A stretch of 64,000 bases of DNA from Acidobacteriota bacterium (lineage in GTDB: Bacteria > Acidobacteriota > Terriglobia > Bryobacterales > Bryobacteraceae), in contig JAKOTR010000102.1 in assembly GCA_029776225.1 (NCBI GenBank), positions 1-64,000 of the forward strand, given 5' to 3'. The notes below the pieces were generated by a model. It was not told the origin of the DNA, did no database searches, and saw nothing but the letters and a program-made list of their open reading frames with translations. Both the position numbers and the translations under genes were made by a program. This document shows, piece after piece, positions 35,801-45,522 of the stretch (its first letter is position 1; each line of letters begins with the position of its first letter).

Positions 35801-35906
35801 TGCAAACTTATTGACCACTCGAACCGCACGGCGCGCCGGCAGGGGATCGGTGGCCCCCACACGTTTCGGTTCTGGATATGGTACACCCAGTCTTAGGAGA
35901 CCGAAA

Positions 35907-36569
35907 ATGAGATTCGTAATTCTCTCGATTCTGGCGGGTATGCTCTACGCCGCGGAGGACCCGGACGCAGAGCGCCTGAAACGGTCGGCCGAGGTGTTTC
36001 AGGAGATTATGCAAGCGCCCGACAGCGGCGTGCCGCAACCGCTGCTGGACAAATCCGAGTGCGTGGTGATTGTGCCAGGCCTGAAAAAGGGCGCGTTTAT
36101 CATTGGGGCTAAGTACGGGCGGGGATTCGTCTCCTGCCGCAAGGGCAATGTTGGCTGGGGCGCTCCCGGCGCGGTGCGGGTGGAAGGCGGCAGCATCGGC
36201 TTCCAGATTGGCGGCTCCGAGACAGACGTTGTCATGCTCGTGATGAACGAGCGGGGCGCGAAGCGGCTTATGAACAGCAAGTTCACCCTGGGTGGGGACG
36301 CGTCGGTCGCCGCGGGTCCGGTCGGGCGGACGGCAACGGCTGAAACCGATGCCTACATGACGGCCGAAATCCTGACGTGGTCGCGCTCGCGGGGCGTTTT
36401 CGCGGGGGTGTCGCTCTCGGGCGCCACGCTGCGGCAAGACCTGGACGTAAACCGCAAGCTTTACGGAAAAACTTTAGAAAACAAAGAGGTTGTTTTCGGC
36501 GACGTACCTCCTCCGGAGGCGGCCGCGGATCTGCTGAAGCTGTTGAACAAGTATTCGAGCCGCAAGTAG
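35907..36569 (+). CDS. SYLF-domain (Ysc84-like) lipid-binding protein
   Basis: A 220-residue protein with a short signal peptide (about 1-16, MLYAAEDP) and the SYLF/Ysc84 domain: IPQPLLDKSECVVIVPGLKK-like segment, GAKYGRGFVSCR, then IGFQIGGSETDVVMLVMNE and GRTATAETDAYMTAEILTWS with SRGVFAGVSLSGATLRQD. SYLF domains bind phosphoinositides in eukaryotes; bacterial secreted forms have no firm role. AGGAGA six bases before ATG 35907 fixes the start. Confidence 0.9.
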   Translation: MRFVILSILAGMLYAAEDPDAERLKRSAEVFQEIMQAPDSGVPQPLLDKSECVVIVPGLKKGAFIIGAKYGRGFVSCRKGNVGWGAPGAVRVEGGSIGFQIGGSETDVVMLVMNERGAKRLMNSKFTLGGDASVAAGPVGRTATAETDAYMTAEILTWSRSRGVFAGVSLSGATLRQDLDVNRKLYGKTLENKEVVFGDVPPPEAAADLLKLLNKYSSRK

Positions 36570-36579
36570 CGCCGCCGGT

Positions 36580-38724
36580 CTAGAGGGGCCAGTCGGTGGG
36601 CTCGGCGGTCGAAATCTCCAGCCAGCCCTGCTGGGGGATGGCATCGAGCGGAAGCCCTTCTTTCCAGATGGATAGCTGCATCCTGAGCGCGTGGCCGGAG
36701 GGAACCTCAAGCGCCGCGAGGGAGAACCGCGCTTCCAGCACCTTGTGAAACGCGTACTCCACGGCGTCCGGCCCCGCGTCCTTCTTCGCCAGCCGGAGAT
36801 CGGCGGCGTGGACCGCCCCGTTGCGGAAACTCAGCACGATGAAGCTGGAGCGCGAGGGGTCGGCCGCCGGCTGCACCGTGAAATGCGCATCCACGCCGGA
36901 TAGAGCGGCCAAGGCGGAGGCTTCGAAGTCGATGCGCACAAAGAGGTTCTGGCCGTCGCTGCCGTAGCAGAGTTCCTGGATCACAAGCTTCTTGCCGTGC
37001 ATGGCGCCGGAGCGCGGATCCACGCGGTAAATTCCGGCGCCCAGCCATTCGAAATACGACGTCACCACCCCATCGATCTTGGGGCGGACGGGCCCGGTAG
37101 GCGGCGTGTGAAGCTCCGCCACCTCCACCTTCAGAATCGGGCGCGATAACTCCTCGGGCGGCGTGAGCTGAAGCGCGCGATAGACGTTGGCGAGGTGGGC
37201 GCGGTAAAGCTGGTCGAACTCGGCGCGGAAATCCGAATGATGCTCAGGGCCGTACCACCAGCACCAGTCGCTGCCCTCGGAAATCAGCAGTTCCTCGTAA
37301 GCGAGCTTCCGCGCCTCTTCGGGGACGGAGGCAACGGCGCGGTCGTAGGTCTGGCGTGCGCGGAGCAGGTATTCCCAGGCGCGGTTGTCCTCCTCGGCGC
37401 CGATCCAAACGTCGAAGTTCGCGTTGATCCAGGAGCCGGGGAAGATGCCATCGAGCGGCTGCGGCTCGATGCGCTTCAGCGCTTCCGAGACGGTGAGGGC
37501 GCAAAAGGACGGGTCATTGACAATTCCCCGGTAAAGCTCGCGTAGAAACGGCCGGCCGTTCTGGTCGTAGGACTCCCAGGCATTCTCGCCGTCGAGAATG
37601 ATGGGAACGAAGGCGTCGCGACCCGAACTCAGGATGCCGCGGCAGTTCTCGCGGATGCGGCCGAGGAAATCCGCTGCGGCTTCGGCCGCGCCCAGGCGTT
37701 GGTACACGAAGCCGATCAAATCGCTGAGATAGTGGTCGCGAAAGATCATATGGAGCTCGCGGCCGCCGTGGCGCCAGAGATACGGGCGGTAGGTTTCTTC
37801 AACGCCCGCGGCCCGGCCCAGCGTGCGGCTGAGCACGCCGTTGTCCGTAGCGGCCCATTGGAACCCGGTTTCGGCGGCGATGGACAGCGCCTCGTCGGAA
37901 ACGGACCCCTCCGAAGGCCAGAGGCCGGCGGGCGCGGCGCCGAAACGTTCGCGGCAGAACTCCCGCGAGCGCTCAAGCTGCGTGCGCGCGTCCTGGGGAT
38001 AGCGGAAGCGGGAAGGCAGCGGGACGTTGGGATGCGAAACGCCGGCGATGTTGGAATCGCAGATGAGCGGCAGGATGGGATGGTAAAAGGGCGTGGTCGA
38101 GATTTCGATTTGGCCGCGCGAGGCGAATTCCTGATAGACCGGGAGCACTTTGCGGAGGAACTCGGTTTGCTTTCGGGCAACAAGCGCCTGGTCCTCCAGG
38201 GTAAAGGAACGGCCGCGGAGCACGAGTTCGTGGATTTCCGGGTCGTGGGCAAGAATCTCCTCGTCGAACCAGGCGAGCTGGGAGAGCACCTGTAAGTCCC
38301 GGAAGGCCTGCGTGCTGAACAGACGCAGCGCGCGCCCGACGTTGCGGTCCGCCGCCTGCCACGCCTGGCAAAGCTCCACGTAGCGCGGGAAACGCGCCAC
38401 GATCTTCGTCGGGCTGAGCGGGATGAAGTTGCGGAGTATGTACTCCTGCTCGGCTTGCGTGAGGTTTTCCGCCGGCTTCGTGGCGATACGCAGGTGGGGA
38501 TCGACGGCATTGCCGGCGGCGTACTCCTCCACTTGCACCATCAGCGAGGGAACAAGATTGAATGTCTGGTGGATCTCGGGAAACTCTTCGAGGATCTGCA
38601 CCATGCCGTAGTAGTCCTTCAGCGCGTGCAGGCGCGTCCAGGGCATTTTGTACTCGCCCGATATGAGGTCCTTGTAGAAGGGCTGGTGCATGTGCCAGAG
38701 GACGCAAAGATAAATCTGAGGCAT
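36580..38724 (-). CDS. Glycoside hydrolase family 57 protein
   Basis: A 714-residue protein starting YLCVLWHMHQPFYKD, the GH57 conserved region 1. The candidate nucleophile is E272 in GLWPSEGSVS and the candidate acid D378 in IILDGENAWE; FRDHYLSDLIGFVY lies between them. The C-terminal 200 residues are beta-rich, as in amylopullulanase-type members. GH57 enzymes act on alpha-glucans (amylase, branching or pullulanase activity). No signal peptide, so it is cytoplasmic. malQ lies 4 kb away, consistent with glycogen turnover in this region. Confidence 0.93.
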   Translation of the reverse strand: MPQIYLCVLWHMHQPFYKDLISGEYKMPWTRLHALKDYYGMVQILEEFPEIHQTFNLVPSLMVQVEEYAAGNAVDPHLRIATKPAENLTQAEQEYILRNFIPLSPTKIVARFPRYVELCQAWQAADRNVGRALRLFSTQAFRDLQVLSQLAWFDEEILAHDPEIHELVLRGRSFTLEDQALVARKQTEFLRKVLPVYQEFASRGQIEISTTPFYHPILPLICDSNIAGVSHPNVPLPSRFRYPQDARTQLERSREFCRERFGAAPAGLWPSEGSVSDEALSIAAETGFQWAATDNGVLSRTLGRAAGVEETYRPYLWRHGGRELHMIFRDHYLSDLIGFVYQRLGAAEAAADFLGRIRENCRGILSSGRDAFVPIILDGENAWESYDQNGRPFLRELYRGIVNDPSFCALTVSEALKRIEPQPLDGIFPGSWINANFDVWIGAEEDNRAWEYLLRARQTYDRAVASVPEEARKLAYEELLISEGSDWCWWYGPEHHSDFRAEFDQLYRAHLANVYRALQLTPPEELSRPILKVEVAELHTPPTGPVRPKIDGVVTSYFEWLGAGIYRVDPRSGAMHGKKLVIQELCYGSDGQNLFVRIDFEASALAALSGVDAHFTVQPAADPSRSSFIVLSFRNGAVHAADLRLAKKDAGPDAVEYAFHKVLEARFSLAALEVPSGHALRMQLSIWKEGLPLDAIPQQGWLEISTAEPTDWPL

Positions 38725-38830
38725 TTGTTCAACTCGCTATCTGAATTTGTTTGTACGTCTGCCCGGGCCCAATGCTTCTCAATTCGCCGATTCCACTCCC
38801 GCTCCCACGCCGGTCTGCTGGGAGCTGTAT

Positions 38831-41218
38831 CTACGGTGCATGGTTGTCTCCCCGACGGGTCCCCGGGTTACGCTCGTTCAGCGGGATACGGGGCTTCTCG
38901 GCGGTGTAGGGGCGGGTGTCGGGCGTGTTTTGCATCGCGTTGAACATCGGGCGGGCGGCGGCATCGAACATCGTCATCGGCCGCAAGCCGAGAATCAGCT
39001 CGATGGTGCGCAGCATTGAAGTGGTATTGTACATCGTGCTGTCGACAGCTCCGCGCCGCGAGTAGGGGGAAATGACAAAGGCCACCGAGCGGTGGGAATC
39101 CACGTGGTCCGGGCCGTTCTGCGCGTTGTCTTCCATGACGAAAATCGCCGTCTGCGGCCAGAAGCGGCTCTTCGAGATCCCCTCGACGATCATGCCGAGA
39201 GCGGCGTCATTGTCCGCGAACGCCGAGAGCGGAGCGACCTTTCCGGGCGCAAGGCCCGAGGTGCGATCGTTGCCCAGGCGCATGAGCAGCAAAGAGGGCA
39301 TCTGGCCGGTTTTCTCGAACTCGGCGAGATCCGCAAGAAACACCTTCGCGCGTTCGACGTCAGGGTAATCGGGATCCAGACCGCGAAAACGGAGGTTGGT
39401 GACGCGGTTGAGCACTGGCTCTCTGACCACCTCCACGTGGATGCCGTCCTGCACTTTGTCCAGCGGCCGGTTCACGACGAAGTGCCCGTAGTTCCTCATG
39501 GAAATGCCGGCCGCCGCGGCTTGCGTCCACAGGTAGCCCGTGGGCGGCATCGCGGCCGGATCTCCGCCCTCGAAATCGTGATAGTTGCGGCGCCGCCCGT
39601 AAGTGTTTGGCCAGAGCTTCTGAACGTAATCGGGGGCGATGGCGGCGATAGACCAGTTGTATCCGTCGGCGTTGGTATCCCCGTTCACGTAGAAATTGTC
39701 GAGCAGAACGAACTCACGCGCCAGCTTCCGGTGGTTCGGCGCAGCGGCCTCGTTAAACAGAACGAGCGAAGGGTCGCCCTTGCCGGGCTTCAAATCGCCG
39801 AAAACCTGGTCGTACGTGCGGTTCTCCTTCAGGATGTAGACCACGTGCTTGATCGGCGAGGGGTCGCCGGGGCGGGACGGGATTGGGGAGTTCCCGCCGC
39901 CACCAGCGTCCTCGAGCAGTTCGTCACGGTAGGGCGTGTTCTCGAAAACCGTTTGTGAGTACTTTTCGAGCTGTTCTTCCGAAGGCGGATCGATGAACGA
40001 TACCGTGCCCGTCTGCATACGCGCGACGTATTGCACCGATTCGCCCGCCTGTTCAGTTTCCGGCCTGGTGGGATTGGGCCCGCGCGGATTCGGAAACGAG
40101 CGCAGGCCGCGGCCGTTCAACACGACGATGCGGTTATCGGAAAGCACGCGGACGGCCGTCGGGTACCAGCCCGTAGGGATGAAGCCCAGCGGCACCGAGC
40201 GCACGCCGGAAATGTCGGCCACGGCGACGGCGTTGGCATCCGAACAAACGATATAAAGGCGCTTGCCGTCTGGGCTGAGGGCTAGCGCGCTCGGCGTCAT
40301 ACCGGCGGGCTGCCAGGCCCCCATGGAAACGTTGATCACTTCGACTCGCCGAATCTCGCCGCTTTCCGTGGCCCCGAGTACATACACGTTGTTCGTATTC
40401 GACGCGGTCACGAACAGGCGCGCGGTGACCCAATCAAACGGCAGTTCGGCCTGCTCCACCTCCGCTTCTCCGGGCAGTGCGGCTGGCTTTCCAGGCACCC
40501 AGAGCATGTCTGTCGTGTGCTGGCCGAGGCGGAAGCGGTCGATCACCGTGCCCTTGGCGGTGTCGTGCTGGTAGACGGTGCCGTCAGCCCAACTGGAAAC
40601 GAAGAACGACTGGCCGCCGGGCGGGAAGAGAATGCGGTAAGGGCGCCTTCCGGTGCGGAATCGGTCGATCACTTTGCCGGACTGCGGATTGATCACGGCG
40701 ATGACGTTGTTGAACAGGTCGGCGGCGTAGAGCAGGCGTCCGGCGGGATCGAGAGTCACGTCGCCGATGAAGTCCCTGTGGGTGCGCTTTTCGGGAGCGG
40801 CGACCGGGAAAACGCGGCTCGGGGCGAGCTTGCCGCCGTCAAACACGAATTCGAAGACCGCGGCTTGGCACCCGCCGCCGACGTAAACGCGGTCGCCTTT
40901 CGGTGAAAAAGCCAGGCCGAGCCAGGCGTCGGGAACCGGGGTGCGGCCGACTTCGCGTTCCGTGGCGGTATCGATCACCGAAATCGACGGCGGCAGATAG
41001 CCCCCATTGAGAACCAGCAGATACTTGCCGTCGGGCGAAACGGCGGCCGACATCGGCAGCGTGCTCGCCGGGACCTGCCGGCCCGCGGGACGCAGTTGCC
41101 ATCCGCTGCCCAGGAGGAAACCGCCGTTCGGAAGCGGGCCGGGCTGCTCGCGCGGCACAGGCTGCGAGGAAAGCACAACCGCCAGAGCAACCAGCGGTAT
41201 CACTGCTGCGAATCTCAT
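38831..41218 (-). CDS. Secreted YncE-like beta-propeller / phosphoesterase fusion
   Basis: About 795 residues. A signal peptide (RFAAVIPLVALAVVLSSQ) leads into a seven-bladed YncE-type propeller (about 50-370) with repeats such as SPDGKYLLVLNGGYLPPSIS and INPQSGKVIDRFRTGRRPY. A C-terminal phosphoesterase of the phospholipase C/acid phosphatase superfamily (about 430-780) includes KHVVYILKENRTYDQVFGDL, DNFYVNGDTNADGYNWS and a metal-site-like FVMEDNAQNGPDHVD. Members hydrolyse phosphomonoesters or lipids in the periplasm; the substrate is unknown. Its ATG overlaps the nadE stop by four bases, though the two functions are unrelated. Confidence 0.88.
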   Translation of the reverse strand: MRFAAVIPLVALAVVLSSQPVPREQPGPLPNGGFLLGSGWQLRPAGRQVPASTLPMSAAVSPDGKYLLVLNGGYLPPSISVIDTATEREVGRTPVPDAWLGLAFSPKGDRVYVGGGCQAAVFEFVFDGGKLAPSRVFPVAAPEKRTHRDFIGDVTLDPAGRLLYAADLFNNVIAVINPQSGKVIDRFRTGRRPYRILFPPGGQSFFVSSWADGTVYQHDTAKGTVIDRFRLGQHTTDMLWVPGKPAALPGEAEVEQAELPFDWVTARLFVTASNTNNVYVLGATESGEIRRVEVINVSMGAWQPAGMTPSALALSPDGKRLYIVCSDANAVAVADISGVRSVPLGFIPTGWYPTAVRVLSDNRIVVLNGRGLRSFPNPRGPNPTRPETEQAGESVQYVARMQTGTVSFIDPPSEEQLEKYSQTVFENTPYRDELLEDAGGGGNSPIPSRPGDPSPIKHVVYILKENRTYDQVFGDLKPGKGDPSLVLFNEAAAPNHRKLAREFVLLDNFYVNGDTNADGYNWSIAAIAPDYVQKLWPNTYGRRRNYHDFEGGDPAAMPPTGYLWTQAAAAGISMRNYGHFVVNRPLDKVQDGIHVEVVREPVLNRVTNLRFRGLDPDYPDVERAKVFLADLAEFEKTGQMPSLLLMRLGNDRTSGLAPGKVAPLSAFADNDAALGMIVEGISKSRFWPQTAIFVMEDNAQNGPDHVDSHRSVAFVISPYSRRGAVDSTMYNTTSMLRTIELILGLRPMTMFDAAARPMFNAMQNTPDTRPYTAEKPRIPLNERNPGTRRGDNHAP

Positions 41219-42864
41219 TCGTAGAACCTTTGGGCGATGGGGAAGCGGCGGCCGATGCCGAACGCTTTCGATGTCACCTTCAGGCCCGGCGCGGCCTGCT
41301 GGCGCTTGTACTCGTTGCGGTCCACCTTGTTGACCACGTCGCTGATGAAGCCCACCGGAAGATTTAGCGAGGCGGCGATCTCTTTCGGCGTCTTGTAATC
41401 CTCGACGTAGGCGCTGAGAATGCGGTCCAGCACTTCGTAGGGCGGCAGCGAGTCCTGATCCGTCTGGTTGGGGCGGAGCTCGGCGGAAGGCGCCTTGGTG
41501 AACACGGCCTCCGGTATGGCGCCGGGATGGCGGCGGTTGGCTACGCGGGCAAGTTCGTAGACCAGTGTCTTCGGCACGTCGCTGAGGACGGCCAGCCCCC
41601 CGCACATGTCTCCGTAGAGCGTGCAGTAGCCGACCGCAAGCTCGCTCTTGTTGCCGGTGGTGAGCACGAGCGCGCCCCACTTGTTCGAAAGCGCCATCAG
41701 AATCGCGCCGCGCACACGCGCCTGAATGTTTTCCTCCGTAACATCGCGGGGCTGGCCCGCGAACAGCGGATCAAGCACACGGAGGTAGCTCTCATAGATT
41801 TCGGTGATCTTCACCACCTCGAAACGAATGCCAAGCGACTCGGCGAGCGCGCGGGCGTCCCGGACGCTGCCCTCCGAGGAAAACGGACCGGGCATGCCGA
41901 TGCCGACGACGTTTTCGCGCCCGACCGCGTCCACGGCGATGACGGCGACGAGCGAAGAATCGATGCCGCCGCTCAAGCCGAGCAGCACGCGGCTGAAGCC
42001 GCACTTGCGGATGTAGTCGCGCGTGCCGAGCACCAGCGCTTCGTAGACGGCTTCGCACTCGTCTGGGAGATTCTCGCGAAGATCGCCCTCGCCGCTGTCC
42101 GTATCGGCAAACACCAGGTCCTCGCTGAAGGACGCGGCGGAGGCTATGACGCGGGCATCGGCATCCATCACGAAACTGGAGCCGTCAAAGATGAGGGAAT
42201 CGTTGCCGCCCACCTGGTTTACGTAAACGACGGGCAACTTGTAGCGGCGCGCGGTATTGGCGAAAATGCTGCGGCGCAGCTCGCGCTTTCCCATGTGGTA
42301 CGGCGAGGCGTTGATGCTGATGATCAGGCGCGCTCCGGATTGCGCGAGCTCCTCGACCGGGTCGCGGCGGTACAGGCGGCGCTCCCAGAACTGCTTGTCG
42401 TTCCACGCGTCCTCGCAGATGGTGAGTGCGACAGGGAGGCCGTCCAGCACCCAGAGCGACTGGCTCTCGGCCGGCTGGAAGTAGCGCGCCTCATCGAAAA
42501 CGTCGTAGGTGGGCAGCAGGACTTTGGTCTGAGTGAAAACAACGCGCCCGCGCTCGATGACCGCGGCGCTGTTGGTGGCGTGCTTGCCCGCCGACGCGTT
42601 GGAGCGCCCCACGTAGCCGCAGATCAGGGCCAGCGGGAGGTCCGCGGTTTCCGCCGCCAGGCGCTTGAGCTGCTCGGCCGTACGCTCTAAAAAGCTGGGT
42701 TTTTCGACAAGGTCGCGCGGAGGATAGCCGGTCAGCGAGAGTTCGGGAAACACGACCAGGCGCGCGCCTCCGGCGGCGGCCTTTTGGGCCGTGCGAACCA
42801 TCAGATCCGTGTTGCCAGCGAGGTCACCTACAGTGGTGTTGATCTGCCCCAGGGCTATCCGCAT
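41215..42864 (-). CDS. nadE: Glutamine-dependent NAD+ synthase
   Basis: A 549-residue two-domain enzyme. The N-terminal nitrilase-like glutaminase has the triad E41 (VFPELSLTG), K114 (TQTKVLLP) and C150 (LTICEDAW). The C-terminal NAD synthetase domain has the PP-loop LGLSGGIDSSLVAVIA and later TGNKSELAVGYCTLYGD. It amidates nicotinic acid adenine dinucleotide to NAD using glutamine-derived ammonia. ATG 42864 starts the conserved nitrilase strand RIALGQINTTVGD. It is divergent from malQ. Confidence 0.96.
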   Translation of the reverse strand: MRIALGQINTTVGDLAGNTDLMVRTAQKAAAGGARLVVFPELSLTGYPPRDLVEKPSFLERTAEQLKRLAAETADLPLALICGYVGRSNASAGKHATNSAAVIERGRVVFTQTKVLLPTYDVFDEARYFQPAESQSLWVLDGLPVALTICEDAWNDKQFWERRLYRRDPVEELAQSGARLIISINASPYHMGKRELRRSIFANTARRYKLPVVYVNQVGGNDSLIFDGSSFVMDADARVIASAASFSEDLVFADTDSGEGDLRENLPDECEAVYEALVLGTRDYIRKCGFSRVLLGLSGGIDSSLVAVIAVDAVGRENVVGIGMPGPFSSEGSVRDARALAESLGIRFEVVKITEIYESYLRVLDPLFAGQPRDVTEENIQARVRGAILMALSNKWGALVLTTGNKSELAVGYCTLYGDMCGGLAVLSDVPKTLVYELARVANRRHPGAIPEAVFTKAPSAELRPNQTDQDSLPPYEVLDRILSAYVEDYKTPKEIAASLNLPVGFISDVVNKVDRNEYKRQQAAPGLKVTSKAFGIGRRFPIAQRFYE

Positions 42865-42938
42865 GCAAAATCTTATTGTAGTGGTTCGCCAATTCGGGAT
42901 GCATAAGTTCACGCGCGCATGCGGTAGCCTGTGAACAG

Positions 42939-44462
42939 ATGAAGTTTCGACGGTCGTGCGGGATCATTTTGCATCCGACTTCCCTGCCCGGGCGCTTCGG
43001 GATCGGCGAGATGGGGGCTGAAGCGTACCGGTTCATTGACTGGCTGGCCGCGGCGGGACAGAAGATCTGGCAGGTGCTGCCGCTGGGACCGACTGGCTAC
43101 GGCGACTCCCCCTATCAGTGCTTTTCAGCTTTCGCGGGAAATCCTCTGCTGATCGATCTCGAACCCCTGGTGGAGGAGGGGCTGCTCGAAGGCGGAGACC
43201 TCGATTCCGCGCCCTCTTTTCCCGAGGATGAGGTCGACTATGGCCGCGTGATCGAGTTCAAGATTCCGCTGCTCAACAAGGCATCGCGCGCATTCCATGC
43301 TCGCGCTTCCGGCAGCGAGCGCGAAGACTACGACGACTTCACCGCGAGGCACGCCGACTGGCTCGACGATTTCGCCCTCTTCATGGCCGTCAAGGGGGCG
43401 CACAAGGGGGCAGTCTGGACCCGCTGGGAGCGCGGCATCGCGCAACGGGAACCCGCCGCAATGGAGGCGTGGCGGCGCCGGCTGCGCGAGGAAGTGGAGG
43501 CGCAAAAATTCCAGCAGTACCTTTTCTTTAAACAGTGGGAGGCGCTGCGGAACTACTGCCACGAACGCGGGATCGTGATCATGGGCGACCTGCCGATCTA
43601 CGTCGCGCACGACAGCTCCGACGTGTGGGCCGATCCCGAACTTTTTCTGCTGGACGAGAACGGCGACCCGGCGTACGTCGCCGGCGTGCCGCCCGATTAC
43701 TTCAGCGCGACGGGGCAGTTGTGGGGCAACCCCATTTACCGCTGGGACGTGATGGCGCGCCGCGGTTATGGCTGGTGGATGGAGCGGTTCCAGGCGACCC
43801 TCGGCATGGTGGACATGGTGCGCGTGGATCATTTTCGCGGCTTCGAGGCCTACTGGCAGGTTCCGGCGGGCGAATCGACGGCCATGAACGGCGAGTGGGT
43901 GAAGGGGCCCGGCGCGCAGTTGTTCGAAGTGGTGGAAGCGGCGCTCGGCAGGCTGCCGATCGTGGCGGAAAACCTGGGAGTGATCACGCCGGAGGTCGAG
44001 GCCATACGCAAGCGCTTCGGCTACCCGGGCATGAGCATTTTGCAGTTCGCCTTCGGCAACGATCCGCAAGGCCCCGACTTTCGGCCGCACAATTACCCGC
44101 GCGAGCGCGTGGCTTACACCGGCACGCACGACAACGACACCACCGTGGGCTGGTGGAACTCAACCGCCGCCACGGGCAGCGTCCGCACCGCCGAGGACAT
44201 CCGCAAAGAGCGCGAGTTCGCGAGCAAGTATCTGGCCACGGACGGCACGGAGATCAACTGGGTGCTCATCCGGACGGTGCTGGCCTCGGTGGCGGATATT
44301 GCGCTTTACCCGATGCAGGACGTGCTCGGGCTGGGAACCGAAGCGCGCATGAACCTGCCGGGACGGCCAACCGGAAACTGGCGCTGGCGCTGCCGCCGCG
44401 ACGCGATGACACCCGCCCTCGCCGCGCGGTTAAAGGAACTCGTCACTCTGTACGACCGATAA
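42939..44462 (+). CDS. malQ: 4-alpha-glucanotransferase (amylomaltase)
   Basis: A 507-residue GH77 protein. Motifs include GIILHPTSLPGRFGIGEMG and KIWQVLPLGPTGYGDSPYQC near the start, MVRVDHFRGFEAYW with the nucleophile Asp, IVAENLGVITPEVE with the acid Glu, and YTGTHDNDTTVGWW. It transfers glucan chains between maltodextrins and works in glycogen or maltose turnover, fitting with the nearby GH57 gene. ATG 42939 gives the family N-terminus. Confidence 0.96.
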   Translation: MKFRRSCGIILHPTSLPGRFGIGEMGAEAYRFIDWLAAAGQKIWQVLPLGPTGYGDSPYQCFSAFAGNPLLIDLEPLVEEGLLEGGDLDSAPSFPEDEVDYGRVIEFKIPLLNKASRAFHARASGSEREDYDDFTARHADWLDDFALFMAVKGAHKGAVWTRWERGIAQREPAAMEAWRRRLREEVEAQKFQQYLFFKQWEALRNYCHERGIVIMGDLPIYVAHDSSDVWADPELFLLDENGDPAYVAGVPPDYFSATGQLWGNPIYRWDVMARRGYGWWMERFQATLGMVDMVRVDHFRGFEAYWQVPAGESTAMNGEWVKGPGAQLFEVVEAALGRLPIVAENLGVITPEVEAIRKRFGYPGMSILQFAFGNDPQGPDFRPHNYPRERVAYTGTHDNDTTVGWWNSTAATGSVRTAEDIRKEREFASKYLATDGTEINWVLIRTVLASVADIALYPMQDVLGLGTEARMNLPGRPTGNWRWRCRRDAMTPALAARLKELVTLYDR

Positions 44463-44487
44463 GCGGGGCGGTGTCTCTCTCCCGCGG

Positions 44488-44997
44488 TTAAGAGCTGCGG
44501 GCGGCCAGCTTTCGCGCGGCTGCCGCGGATGTTTCACTCCGCTGCGGCTTTCGCGGGCCGATTCCCAGCCGGCGGACCTGGTCGCTCACGCAGACCAGGA
44601 ACATGGGCTGGCGGGCGTTCTTGAGGATATTGATGATCCGCTCGTGGCTGTCTTCCAGGTAGATGGTCTTGCCGTCCGTGAGGAGGTGAAGATCCGAGTC
44701 CACCGAGAGGACGTCGGAGAGGCGGCGGTCCATCTCGCGCTGGAGATAACGGAGCACCCGGCGGATCTTCTGGAGGGAAAACCCTTTCCGGCGCAGCTCG
44801 GCGATCACGCTGACTTCGACGACCTGTTCTGGGGTGTAAACCCGCTTATGGCCCTCGTGCCGCGGAGATACTACGTGGCGCTCGTCCCACCACTGCAACT
44901 GGCGCAGGGTGATATTGGCCACCCGGGCGACATCACTGGAGGAGTAGGTTTCTTCGGGCGAAATCGGAGCAGGCCGGGCCTTTTTTGTTTTGAACAT
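44488..44997 (-). CDS. MerR-family transcriptional regulator
   Basis: A 169-residue protein with a MerR helix-turn-helix (about 18-85): YSSSDVARVANITLRQLQWW, DERHVVSPRHEGHKRVYT and LRRKGFSLQKIRRVLRYL. The effector domain is short and has no cysteine cluster, so it is unlikely to be a metal sensor; it resembles MlrA/CarH-type members with a reduced C-terminus. The target is unknown. A good promoter lies just upstream. Confidence 0.88.
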   Translation of the reverse strand: MFKTKKARPAPISPEETYSSSDVARVANITLRQLQWWDERHVVSPRHEGHKRVYTPEQVVEVSVIAELRRKGFSLQKIRRVLRYLQREMDRRLSDVLSVDSDLHLLTDGKTIYLEDSHERIINILKNARQPMFLVCVSDQVRRLGIGPRKPQRSETSAAAARKLAARSS

Positions 44998-45036
44998 CGG
45001 GTGAAGCTTCCGTTTAAAAAAATGCTTGCCTATAGG

Positions 45037-45064
45037 ATTGTACTTCGCTGAGCGGCGGTGTCAA
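45037..45064 (-). promoter_or_regulatory. Sigma-70 promoter of the MerR gene
   Basis: On the minus strand TTGACA (45064-45059) and TACAAT (45042-45037) are separated by 16 bases, about 40 bases before the MerR start codon. Confidence 0.6.
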
Positions 45065-45114
45065 TGACTAATTTCCAGCAGCCGCGAGACAGGGCGGGCG
45101 CCGAACCCCGAAAG

Positions 45115-45315
45115 CTAGCCTCCCCCCACAAAATGAACGATTTCCAGACGGGCGCCGGACTCGAGCGTGCGGTGCGGCCACTCGGGCTTTTTCACGATCT
45201 GGGTATTCAGTTCGACGGCGACGCGGCTGGGGTCCAGGCCGAGGGATTCCAGCAGTTGGAGCACGGTGATGCCGTCAGCCACCTCGCGGGGTTCGCCATT
45301 CACTACAATCCGCAT
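45115..45315 (-). CDS. thiS: Sulfur carrier protein ThiS
   Basis: A 66-residue ubiquitin-like protein: MRIVVNGEPREVADGITVLQ, then AVELNTQIVKK, ending in VHFVGGG. The C-terminal Gly-Gly is the site that becomes a thiocarboxylate, donating sulfur for the thiazole ring of thiamine. It ends with three glycines, so the active end is as expected. ATG 45315 gives the standard length; a longer frame begins at 45372 but adds non-conserved residues. thiG, thiF and thiE are not adjacent. Confidence 0.88.
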   Translation of the reverse strand: MRIVVNGEPREVADGITVLQLLESLGLDPSRVAVELNTQIVKKPEWPHRTLESGARLEIVHFVGGG

Positions 45316-45388
45316 GGAAACAACACTCAGGGCGCCGTTCTTGGACCGAACAGGTGCATTTTGCAGTAGCATTCCGCAACCCGCGGAT

Positions 45389-45418
45389 TTGACACCCTGT
45401 TTCGTCCCTCATTATAGT
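45389..45418 (+). promoter_or_regulatory. Strong sigma-70 promoter of the nuo operon
   Basis: A consensus -35 TTGACA (45389-45394), an 18-base spacer and TATAGT (45413-45418). Transcription would start about 100 bases upstream of nuoA, so the tandem repeat at 45487-45511 lies within the leader. Confidence 0.7.
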
Positions 45419-45486
45419 CGAGTTTTGCCCCCTCCGCCGGAGGGAGCAGTGTAGGCGTGGATGCCGGCGGCGGGGATCATGGCACG

Positions 45487-45511
45487 TAAGAGGGTTTAGT
45501 AAGAGGGTTTA
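45487..45511 (+). repeat. Tandem 12-base repeat in the nuo leader
   Basis: TAAGAGGGTTTA occurs twice with one base between copies (45487-45498 and 45500-45511), directly before the nuoA ribosome binding site AAGGGAGG. It may be a regulatory site or simple slippage duplication. Confidence 0.7.
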
Positions 45512-45522
45512 AGGGAGGCTGA

